A DNA stretch of 30,657 nucleotides from UBA5216 sp043743335 (GTDB lineage: Bacteria; Pseudomonadota; Gammaproteobacteria; Burkholderiales; SG8-41), in assembly GCA_043743335.1 (NCBI GenBank), contig JAYTWR010000002.1:1-30657 (forward strand), read 5' to 3'. Both the position numbers and the translations under genes were made by a program. This document shows positions 1 through 5,986 of the stretch, piece after piece (position 1 is the first letter of the stretch; each line of letters begins with the position of its first letter). The notes under the pieces were generated by a model, which was not told the origin of the DNA, did not search any database, and saw only the letters and a list, made by a program, of their open reading frames with translations.

Positions 1-436
1 TGATATTGCTTGCTTTAACCGACGGGTGCGCGACTAAGAACAGCGGCCCCTCGGCAATCATGCCTACGGGGATGATGTCCTTCAGCGGATCGTATGACAG
101 CTTGTACAGGCTCGCGCTGGCGGCAAACCCGGACGACAAAATAATCAAGGTATAGCCATCCGGGTTGGCGCGTGCGGCAATGTTTGCGCCGATGGTGCCG
201 CCTGCGCCGGTGCGGTTGTCGGTGATGAACTGCTGGCCGAATTTTTCTGCAAGTCTGGCGGCGGTCATGCGACCGATGATGTCCACGCTGCCGCCGGGCG
301 CGAACGGTACGATGACGCGCACGGGTTTGTTGGGCCACGGCGCCGGTTGCGCAGCCGACGCTGTTATTGTGCATGCCATTGCAGCCCAGCCGATAAGCTG
401 TCGGCGGCGACGGTTCAAGGCTTTTCGGTGAGTCAT
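1..436 (-). CDS. Bug/TctC-family tripartite tricarboxylate transporter substrate-binding protein (N-terminal part, cut by window edge)
   Basis: This is a periplasmic solute-binding protein of the Bug (TctC) family. Such proteins capture small carboxylates and other organic acids for TctAB-type permeases or act as orphan sensors. The minus-strand frame opens with MTHRKALNRRRR, followed by a hydrophobic stretch ending in ASA. That is a signal peptide whose Arg-rich n-region could be Tat-like. The family hallmarks follow: PVRVIVPFAPGGSVD near residue 40, then NRTGAGGTIGAN, then DGYTL. The start ATG is at 434-436. The remaining C-terminal half lies beyond position 1. The gene is divergent from the PhyH-like dioxygenase at 708, with a 271-bp gap. 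No tctA or tctB is in view. The family assignment is firm, but the ligand cannot be read from the sequence. Confidence 0.88.
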   Translation of the reverse strand, partial: MTHRKALNRRRRQLIGWAAMACTITASAAQPAPWPNKPVRVIVPFAPGGSVDIIGRMTAARLAEKFGQQFITDNRTGAGGTIGANIAARANPDGYTLIILSSGFAASASLYKLSYDPLKDIIPVGMIAEGPLFLVAHPSVKASNI

Positions 437-707
437 GCGAGCATTATGCCGCGATTACCCAGTGCGTTGCCTGTCCCTACATTGCAGAGGGTCAAATTGT
501 AAAATACATTTTAAATTCAATGAGTTATATGTTTCTGTTTTTTTGACTGAAACTGGGCTGCACTGCTGGTGCGGGTGAGCGGTTGAACGCATGATGTCCC
601 ATCGGTTGCTGGGCAGATTCATACTGCGCCGCGCAGGCGGTATGGCTACGGTCGGTTACTATGCGATGCAATCGTCGCGCTGCGCTATCACATAGGGGAA
701 CGGGCAC

Positions 708-1895
708 ATGACGCAAAACATGATGCAAATGAACACGGTCACTGAAAAAGTGCTTACCCGCGAGCAACACGCGCAAGGGATGGAAGCCTATTTGCGCGAG
801 GGCGTTCAGCGTGCAGACGCTATTGGCAACCGTGGCCCGGTGCATTTTGATGCGCAGGGTCGCTTGCACCCGGATATTCTGGCTGCCTATTGGCAGCACG
901 GGTACTATATTTTTACGGGTGTGGTGTCGCAGTCGGAAGTCGAAGCGCTGCGGCGCGACGCGGGCATGATGCTGGAACGCGCGCCGGTGCGTCCAGATGC
1001 CAAGGTGGATGCGCAGGGGCGCGAGGCGCTGGGTTTGGATGCGAGCGTGTCGCCTTATTTTCTTGTGCGGCCTTTGTCTGATCCTGTGGGTGGCACCACT
1101 GCGCTGGGCGGGCGGCACCCCAGCAAGATGGCAGAGCCGCTGCCGGACAGTGATGCGCCGGAATATGTGGTGCTGCGCTTACGCGGCATGTGTCAGTACA
1201 TGCCGTCGGGACTCCGGATTTACGGTCACCCGCAGTTGCTGGCGATTGCCGCGTCGGTGAACGGGGATGACTTTGTGCCGTTTAACGATGTGATTTTCGT
1301 CAAGCAACCGGGCGTCGGCGGCTCGGTGGCCTGGCACCAAGACGGTGTGACGCACTGGAATTCGCCGGATTGGAATGAAGGCATACACGGCTTTAACTAC
1401 CAAGTGCAGATTTACCCCACCACGCCCGGCAGCGCGCTGTGGGTGCTGCCGGGCACGCACAAGCTGGGGCGCGCAAACATCAAGCAAATGGTGGCGGATA
1501 ACGGCGGCAGTGAACAACTGCCCGGTGCATTACCGCTGATCTGCGGGGCGGGGGATGTGACCATCGTGAATCGCCAAACGCTGCATGGATCGTTCGCCAA
1601 CACCACGCCGGATTTGCGTGTGTCGATTACCTTTGGTTTTCACCGGCGTAAGTCCGTGTTGGGTGCCAAGGCGGCGTTGTCGATGGCGGAGCAGGGTGTG
1701 GTTTACGACGCTGCGCGTATCGATAAACGCTCGTCAGTGATTGCCTTGGCGATTAATGCGCGGCGCGAGTATGACCCGCATGAAAAACCCTTTTGTTATC
1801 AACCCTTTATCGGGCGTGAGCAGAGCGTTCGTTACGATGCGGCGAGCGTTGCCCAGGTGATACGCGACTACAACGTGCACGATCTGGCGATTTGA
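708..1895 (+). CDS. Phytanoyl-CoA dioxygenase (PhyH)-family Fe(II)/2-oxoglutarate oxygenase
   Basis: This is a 395-residue non-haem iron oxygenase of the PhyH superfamily. Members hydroxylate unactivated C-H bonds using O2 and 2-oxoglutarate. The metal site is visible as H210-x-D212 in the segment AWHQDG and distal H293 in TLHGSF. R304 lies eleven residues after the distal His, which is the spacing used to bind the 2-oxoglutarate carboxylate in this family. The fold-typical segments VLPGTH and VTIVNRQTLHGS are also present. The ATG at 708 is preceded by an AGGGGAA Shine-Dalgarno sequence. The gene is convergent with imuB (29 bp between stops) and divergent from a Bug binding protein. An uptake-plus-oxidation pair is therefore possible but unproven. 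The substrate is unknown; bacterial PhyH proteins act on very varied small molecules. No signal peptide is seen, so it is likely cytoplasmic. Confidence 0.9.
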   Translation: MTQNMMQMNTVTEKVLTREQHAQGMEAYLREGVQRADAIGNRGPVHFDAQGRLHPDILAAYWQHGYYIFTGVVSQSEVEALRRDAGMMLERAPVRPDAKVDAQGREALGLDASVSPYFLVRPLSDPVGGTTALGGRHPSKMAEPLPDSDAPEYVVLRLRGMCQYMPSGLRIYGHPQLLAIAASVNGDDFVPFNDVIFVKQPGVGGSVAWHQDGVTHWNSPDWNEGIHGFNYQVQIYPTTPGSALWVLPGTHKLGRANIKQMVADNGGSEQLPGALPLICGAGDVTIVNRQTLHGSFANTTPDLRVSITFGFHRRKSVLGAKAALSMAEQGVVYDAARIDKRSSVIALAINARREYDPHEKPFCYQPFIGREQSVRYDAASVAQVIRDYNVHDLAI

Positions 1896-1924
1896 CGGGC
1901 ACAGTCGGGCATGCGTGCCCGCAG

Positions 1925-3475
1925 TTACGAGAAAAACCCGTGCACATACCAGCGCGCGTCAACGTTGCGCTCGCGGTAGATCCACAGCAGCGACTGTGCA
2001 GTGTTGCGCGCGACGAAATAATCGCGGGCAACATGCTGGCCGTCCCACCAGCCGGCTTCGATGCGTTCCGGACCGGCGAGCAGCGATAAAGGGGCGCCTT
2101 CGTTGTCGTGCGGTGCGGTGCTGGTTTTGCTGCTTTGGTTGCTTTGGTTGCTTTCGCTTGCGGATTCACGCAAGGGCCGGGGTGTGGTGAGCAGCCAGAG
2201 CGGTCGCGCGAGCGGGCGACTGAGTGCGTGTGCGCTTGGGGACGGGGGTGTGGTTCCGGTGTTTTTTTCAACATTCACTGCTGCGCCCGGACGGCAGGTG
2301 CGCCACGCACGTTCAGGGCGATAATCGGCGTGGGGGGTGAGGCCGCAAATGGCGCCGGCACCCAGCCGTGCGTTGAGGCGCTCGACAAAGTGGGCGGCAT
2401 GGTCGTCGTGGCTGGTGCTGTCGGGCAAAAAACCGAGGTTACGTGAGGCGAGCGGCACGACCTTGCCCGAAGTGATGACGATTTCGATAGCGGCGCTCGG
2501 CAACTCAGTGCGATGCAGGCGTTCGCGCAGCAGCGTAGTGAGGTGATCGAGATCACGGGTGGCGCTGGCGAGTTCCAGGATAATAATCGTAACTATTTGT
2601 TTTTCTTGAATAAATTCAAATTTTGGACGCTGCACGCCATGGCCGATGGCGGCCAGCCAGCCGCATAGTTCGGCGAGTAAACGGCGCGCAGCGAAGAGCA
2701 GCGCATCGGCTTGGGCGACGGGGGCGGGCAGCGGCAGCGTAGCGCTCCAAGTTTGGGGCGCGACAAAGGGCAGGCGCGGATCGGGCCGCAGGCCGAGTGC
2801 GCGATCAAGTTGATCCAGCAGCTGCGGGCCAGCGCGGCGCGCGAGCCCACCGCGCGGCAGGCGCAGGCAATCGCCAAGGGTGTGCGCGCCGAAGCTTTCC
2901 AGCAGTGTGCGGGTGGTGTCGCCGTGGGTTAAGTCTTGACACAGCAGGCTGGCGGGTAGCTTTTCCAGCGCGTGCCGCAGCGCGTCTTGATGTTGCACGC
3001 GGATAGCCAGCCCCGTGTGTGCAAACCACTGTGCAGCGAGCGGTGTGGGGGCGCAAGCCAGTTGGGCACGAAAGCCGAGCCCGGTAATGCTGCTCGCAAT
3101 GTGCTGTTGCAGTTTGCCGAGGCCGCCGAAGAGTTTTAGTGAGCCTTCGATTTCCAGCAGGATGTCACCCGACTCGGTAATGCTGACAAACGAGGTGAAT
3201 TGCAGCGACCACGCGGCAAGGCGGGCGAGCGTGGCGTGCTCTCTGGCGGCGTCGCGGGGGAGGGTGTGCAGGCCCGCAGCCAGTGCGCAGGCTGTAGCGA
3301 CGCTCATACCGGCATTGATGCCGTACGCTTGCGCCGCACGATTGGCGATGATGACGGTTGCGCTACTTTCGGCACTGGAGGTAATGACCAGCGGCTGGGC
3401 GTTGCTGTTCGCTGGCAGGCTGCGGGTGAACACTTCCAGCGGCAGATGACGAAAATGCAGTGCAAGCCACAGCAT
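1925..3475 (-). CDS. imuB: ImuB, catalytically inactive Y-family polymerase-like protein
   Basis: ImuB is the scaffold of the damage-inducible ImuA-ImuB-DnaE2 mutasome. It has a Y-family polymerase fold without catalytic acidic residues and bridges the beta clamp to DnaE2. The 516-residue product begins MLWLALHFRHLPLEVF, the usual ImuB start. The position where active Y-polymerases carry the conserved Asp-Glu reads SITESGDILLEIEGS, so it is non-catalytic. The C-terminus shows the typical GPERIEAGWWDG, RDYFVARN and WYVHGFFS segments. A variable linker before it contains SNQSNQSS, from a small tandem repeat near 2130-2160. Upstream imuA ends 45 bp before the start, and no Shine-Dalgarno sequence is visible in the pyrimidine-rich junction. 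No dnaE2 follows on this strand; the next gene is the opposite-strand PhyH. A strikingly AT-rich stretch at 2581-2625 stays in frame. Confidence 0.9.
   Translation of the reverse strand: MLWLALHFRHLPLEVFTRSLPANSNAQPLVITSSAESSATVIIANRAAQAYGINAGMSVATACALAAGLHTLPRDAAREHATLARLAAWSLQFTSFVSITESGDILLEIEGSLKLFGGLGKLQQHIASSITGLGFRAQLACAPTPLAAQWFAHTGLAIRVQHQDALRHALEKLPASLLCQDLTHGDTTRTLLESFGAHTLGDCLRLPRGGLARRAGPQLLDQLDRALGLRPDPRLPFVAPQTWSATLPLPAPVAQADALLFAARRLLAELCGWLAAIGHGVQRPKFEFIQEKQIVTIIILELASATRDLDHLTTLLRERLHRTELPSAAIEIVITSGKVVPLASRNLGFLPDSTSHDDHAAHFVERLNARLGAGAICGLTPHADYRPERAWRTCRPGAAVNVEKNTGTTPPSPSAHALSRPLARPLWLLTTPRPLRESASESNQSNQSSKTSTAPHDNEGAPLSLLAGPERIEAGWWDGQHVARDYFVARNTAQSLLWIYRERNVDARWYVHGFFS
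2591..2616 (+). repeat. AT-rich dispersed motif, copy within imuB
   Basis: The stretch begins AACTATTTGTTTTT and continues with a TTGAATAAATT-like tail. It stands out sharply from the GC-rich imuB coding sequence around it. It matches copies at 5138, 10810 (minus), 13553 and 19379. On the imuB strand it is read through in frame and encodes part of FEFIQEKQIVTIII. It could be coincidence, a conserved codon run, or an element absorbed into the gene. Confidence 0.45.
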
Positions 3476-3486
3476 GGGGGCAACGC

Positions 3487-3518
3487 GGGAGGGGGGTGGA
3501 GAGAGAGAGGGGGGTGGG
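3487..3518. repeat. Polypurine/polypyrimidine tract at the imuA-imuB junction
   Basis: Thirty of these 32 bases are purines on the plus strand. They form two near-identical GGGGGGTGG blocks flanking a GAGAGAGAG run. On the coding strand this is a C/T tract occupying the place where the imuB ribosome binding site would sit. Such tracts are prone to slippage and can form non-B DNA. No functional role is shown. Confidence 0.6.
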
Positions 3519-3520
3519 CG

Positions 3521-4276
3521 CTAATGCGTGTTGAGCAACCCGAACATGCCAAAGTCGGCTGTAGTGGCGGGCGTTTTTGATGCGGTTTCAGCCGCCGGAT
3601 CAAGCAGTTCACGATGCACCGCGCCGGGGCGACGCAGCAAGGTGCTGTGTAAATCCAGCGCCACCGGCGCGGGCAGGCCACCGCCACGCCGTTTGAGGAT
3701 GCGCACCATGGTGCTGCCGGACTCTCGGCTGACGTGCAGGCGCAGCGCGGCTTGTTGGCAGGAAGGTGCGCGCGAGGCGCGAAACAGCATCAGCAGCACA
3801 TCGCGTCGCTCCGCAGACAGTTGCAGGCGGCGCAGGGCGTTTTCGGGGATGCGCTCGCTGCTTTGGTCGAGCCACAGCATGACGGCGCCGCAGCTTGCAG
3901 ATTGCAGCGCTTGCTCACAGGCCCACAGTTGTTCAGCCAGTGTTTGGGGGCGAATCAGCATCAGCCGTGAGAGTTTGACGCCATGCGCGGCGAGTGCGGG
4001 GGCGTAGGGTAAATAAGGCGGGGCGATCATGACGTGCCAGCGGTCGGCCTGGGTAAGGCGCGCGGCGGCAGGGATGACCAGTTGTAGTTCGCCGACACCG
4101 GGGCGTTCGACGTGAATTTCGGTGATGACGCCGGTGGGCCAGCCCGCGCCGGGCAGATGCACGTCGAGCTCGGCATGGCCGGTGGGCACGCTGGGCGTGG
4201 CAACTTGGGCGAAATCATTGCCGCGCCAGAGGGCGGGGTGATTCAGTTTGCTGACGATGGCTTGTGAGGTATTCAT
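3521..4276 (-). CDS. imuA: ImuA, RecA-like translesion synthesis accessory protein
   Basis: This 251-residue protein belongs to the ImuA (SulA/RecA-like) family. ImuA partners ImuB and DnaE2 in SOS mutagenesis. The N-terminal segment ALWRGN, then VPTGHAELDVHLPGAGWPTGVITEI, is the family signature. The place of the RecA Walker A loop, near residues 58-65, reads ERPGVGELQ and lacks the GKT/GKS, consistent with a degenerate nucleotide site. The segment MLWLDQ near residue 135 corresponds to the Walker B strand. The C-terminus VALDLHSTLLRRP is typical. It lies 148 bp after lexA and 45 bp before imuB, in the same direction. I saw no separate LexA box between lexA and imuA, so co-transcription from the lexA promoter is the simplest reading. 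The start ATG has no strong Shine-Dalgarno sequence. Confidence 0.88.
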   Translation of the reverse strand: MNTSQAIVSKLNHPALWRGNDFAQVATPSVPTGHAELDVHLPGAGWPTGVITEIHVERPGVGELQLVIPAAARLTQADRWHVMIAPPYLPYAPALAAHGVKLSRLMLIRPQTLAEQLWACEQALQSASCGAVMLWLDQSSERIPENALRRLQLSAERRDVLLMLFRASRAPSCQQAALRLHVSRESGSTMVRILKRRGGGLPAPVALDLHSTLLRRPGAVHRELLDPAAETASKTPATTADFGMFGLLNTH

Positions 4277-4331
4277 GGGGGCAATTCATAGGGGCAATTG
4301 GAATTGGGATGGAGGTGTCTCGAACAAAACT

Positions 4332-4417
4332 TTGGCCACGGAGGACACCGTGTTCACAGAGGGCAGAGGGGCGGAGGGGCACTCGGGCTTGATGTTCTCT
4401 GCGTTCTCTGTGGCCAT
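4332..4417. repeat. Imperfect inverted repeat of the CACAGAG type between lexA and imuA
   Basis: The left arm TGGCCACGGAGGACACCGTG and the reverse complement of the right arm, TGGCCACAGAGAACGCAGAG, share TGGCCAC and a degenerate purine pattern. They are separated by a G-rich spacer. It resembles the widespread CACAGAG-type intergenic repeats of unknown function seen in many bacteria. It lies within the lexA-imuA transcript, where it could form an RNA hairpin. Confidence 0.6.
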
Positions 4418-4424
4418 GTTTTTT

Positions 4425-5027
4425 TTAGTGCATACCCCCATTGCGGATTACGCCGACGGCGATGCCTTCGATGGCGAAGGGTTCGCTGCGCGGGTTGACC
4501 AGGATGGGTTTGAAATCGGGGTTGGCGGGCAGAAGTTCGATCAGGTGACGGCTTTTTTGCGCACGTTTGACGGTAACTTCATCGGCGATGCGCGCGACCA
4601 CGATTTGCCCGGATTTGAAGTCGGACGTGCGGTGAACGGCCAAAAGATCGCCGTTGAGGATGCCGGCATCGCGCATGCTTTCGCCTTTGACGGTGAGCAG
4701 GTAGTCGGCGTGGGGTTTGAACATGCGTGGGTCGATGTTGTAGTGGGCATCGATATTTTCGGTGGCGAGCAGGGGCGCACCGGCAGCCACGCGCCCGATC
4801 AGCGGAATGCCCGAGGGCTGGGTAATGCGTATGCCGCGTGAGGCACCGGGCAGCATTTCGATGGCACCTTTACGTTCGAGCGCGCGCAGGTGGTCCTCAG
4901 CGGCGTTGGGCGATTTAAAGCCCATGGCGCGGCAGATGTCGGCGCGGGTGGGCGGGAAGCCGGAAGTCGCGGTATGCTCGCGGATCAAGTGCAGGACTTC
5001 TTTCTGGCGCGCGGTGAGGTCTTCCAT
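4425..5027 (-). CDS. lexA: LexA SOS repressor
   Basis: LexA binds SOS operators and cleaves itself when it meets the RecA filament, derepressing DNA repair genes. The 200-residue product has the N-terminal winged helix (MEDLTARQKEVLHLI through the RALERKGAI recognition region). Its Ala82-Gly83 cleavage bond lies in RVAAGAPL. The catalytic dyad is Ser117 (in VKGESMRD) and Lys154 (in VTVKRA). These sit two residues earlier than in E. coli, so the protein should be fully active. A GGAG lies just upstream of the ATG. A LexA box 32 bp upstream suggests autoregulation. Its position ahead of imuA-imuB matches the known lexA-imuA-imuB-dnaE2 cassette arrangement, minus dnaE2. Confidence 0.97.
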   Translation of the reverse strand: MEDLTARQKEVLHLIREHTATSGFPPTRADICRAMGFKSPNAAEDHLRALERKGAIEMLPGASRGIRITQPSGIPLIGRVAAGAPLLATENIDAHYNIDPRMFKPHADYLLTVKGESMRDAGILNGDLLAVHRTSDFKSGQIVVARIADEVTVKRAQKSRHLIELLPANPDFKPILVNPRSEPFAIEGIAVGVIRNGGMH

Positions 5028-5058
5028 GGGGCTGCTCCGGCTGGGGTGGCTTCGATGG

Positions 5059-5074
5059 CTGGTATTATATACAG
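5059..5074 (-). promoter_or_regulatory. LexA (SOS) box upstream of lexA
   Basis: Read on the minus strand this is CTGTATATAATACCAG. It matches the CTGT-N8-ACAG SOS operator with one mismatch in the second half-site and the expected AT-rich centre. It sits 32 bp upstream of the lexA ATG, where it would overlap the promoter and allow autorepression. Confidence 0.85.
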
Positions 5075-5137
5075 CTTTCGGGATATGGCAAGCGCTGCGT
5101 GCAGCGGGTGCGCGCGTTCAGGCCCGGTAAAATTTAT

Positions 5138-5163
5138 AAGTAGTTGTTTTTAAATGGGTATTT
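5138..5163 (+). repeat. AT-rich dispersed motif, copy between lexA and rimP
   Basis: The sequence AAGTAGTTGTTTTT followed by AAATGGGTATTT is a variant of the AT-rich motif seen at 2591, 10810, 13553 and 19379. It lies between the divergent lexA and rimP promoters. Confidence 0.5.
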
Positions 5164-5197
5164 GCAGCGTGATCTGCCTAAAAGCCACGCTGACGTA

Positions 5198-5226
5198 TTG
5201 GACTTAGTGCAAAATTTTGTTATACT
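5198..5226 (+). promoter_or_regulatory. Sigma-70 promoter for the rimP-nusA-infB operon
   Basis: TTGGAC at 5198-5203 and TATACT at 5221-5226 are separated by 17 bp. This is a near-consensus vegetative promoter placed about 200 bp upstream of rimP. The resulting leader would contain the 10-bp repeats and the hairpin described below. Confidence 0.75.
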
Positions 5227-5270
5227 TCATGGCTCTTGTGCGGCGGCGGTCGTGATTTTTCGCTGGCAGA

Positions 5271-5310
5271 AGGTAAAAGCGGGTAAAAACGGGTAAGAAC
5301 GGGTAAGAAT
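5271..5310 (+). repeat. Four-copy 10-bp tandem repeat in the rimP leader
   Basis: Four adjacent 10-mers read AGGTAAAAGC, GGGTAAAAAC, GGGTAAGAAC and GGGTAAGAAT. They lie between the promoter and the terminator-like hairpin, so they would be transcribed. Their GGGTAAG core recalls the 12-bp repeat inside the rimP coding region. Confidence 0.75.
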
Positions 5311-5361
5311 GCGGTGGTAGTCAGGTGGTGGCAAGGGCGTGATAAAAGTATGTTGGGCACG

Positions 5362-5384
5362 ATGGGCGGTTCGCCCATTTTTTG
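5362..5384 (+). terminator. Intrinsic terminator or attenuator in the rimP leader
   Basis: ATGGGCG at 5362-5368 pairs perfectly with CGCCCAT at 5372-5378 around a GTT loop, and a run of six T residues from 5378 follows. This is a textbook Rho-independent terminator, but it lies downstream of the operon promoter and about 45 bp before rimP. It therefore probably works as a readthrough or attenuation point for the operon. Confidence 0.8.
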
Positions 5385-5425
5385 TTTCTGCCGTTTGAGT
5401 GTGTGCTTCTAAGGCATTGATTTAA

Positions 5426-5956
5426 ATGGATTTATTGGTTTTGTTGGAAACAACGCTGGCAGGCTTGGGATATGAACTGGTGGATATGGAGCGCACCAGT
5501 CAGGGCCGTATGATGCGTGTGTTTATTGACAAGCCCGTTGGGACGCCGGGTGGTGTCAATCTGGATGATTGCGCCATAGTGAGCAATCATTTAAGCCGGG
5601 TGTTGACGGTTGAGAATGTGAATTACGAGCGGCTGGAAATATCGTCGCCGGGGCTGGATCGGCCATTGAAAAAGGAGCGTGATTTTGTGCGCTTCGCCGG
5701 GGAGAAAGTGCGCGTGAAGTTGCGTGTGCCGCAGGACGGGCAGCGTAATTTTGCCGGGACGGTGCAAGAAGCACTGGCGGGCAAGGTGACGCTGGTGGTT
5801 GAGGACGAAGGTAAAGCGGCGGGCAAGGTGTCCGGTAAGTCAGCGGGTAAGTCAGCAGGTAAGTCAGCAGGTAAGGTGGCGGGTAAGGTGGCGATCAAAA
5901 CGGTGACGTTTGATCTGGCCAATCTCGACAAGGCGCGCCTCGTTCCGGCGATTTAG
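5426..5956 (+). CDS. rimP: RimP, 30S ribosome maturation factor
   Basis: RimP helps assemble the 30S subunit around ribosomal protein S12. The 176-residue protein opens with the canonical LGYELVDMER segment. It contains VNLDDCAIVSNHLSRVL and the signature YERLEISSPGLDRPLKKERDF, and ends in the Sm-like C-terminal domain. It is longer than typical RimP (about 150 residues) because residues 129-156 are a run of seven GK-x-A/S units just before the last strand, encoded by a 12-bp tandem repeat. The ATG at 5426 lacks a strong Shine-Dalgarno sequence. rimP is the first gene of the operon with nusA and infB, 30 bp upstream of nusA. The basic insertion may be a surface loop contacting rRNA, but this is inference. 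Confidence 0.95.
   Translation: MDLLVLLETTLAGLGYELVDMERTSQGRMMRVFIDKPVGTPGGVNLDDCAIVSNHLSRVLTVENVNYERLEISSPGLDRPLKKERDFVRFAGEKVRVKLRVPQDGQRNFAGTVQEALAGKVTLVVEDEGKAAGKVSGKSAGKSAGKSAGKVAGKVAIKTVTFDLANLDKARLVPAI
5810..5893 (+). repeat. Seven-unit 12-bp tandem repeat inside rimP
   Basis: Seven consecutive 12-mers of the form GGTAAGTCAGCA or GGTAAGGTGGCG fill this stretch. Units three and two from the centre are identical or differ by one base. The repeat length is a multiple of three, so gains and losses stay in frame and lengthen or shorten a Gly-Lys-x-Ala/Ser tract in RimP. Copy number is likely to vary among strains. Confidence 0.9.
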
Positions 5957-5986
5957 GGATTCAGTTTGCAGGATTAGGAGTGGTAT

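Noticed and set aside
2591..2616. Frameshift or disruption of imuB by the AT-rich motif
   Set aside because: The frame continues through it, and typical ImuB sequence flanks both sides.
5271..5310. CRISPR array
   Set aside because: The units are only 10 bp, contiguous and without spacers, so this is a simple tandem repeat.
5227..5345. A metY-type tRNA in the rimP leader, as in E. coli
   Set aside because: No cloverleaf, T-loop GTTCGA or CCA end is present; the stretch is mainly tandem repeats.
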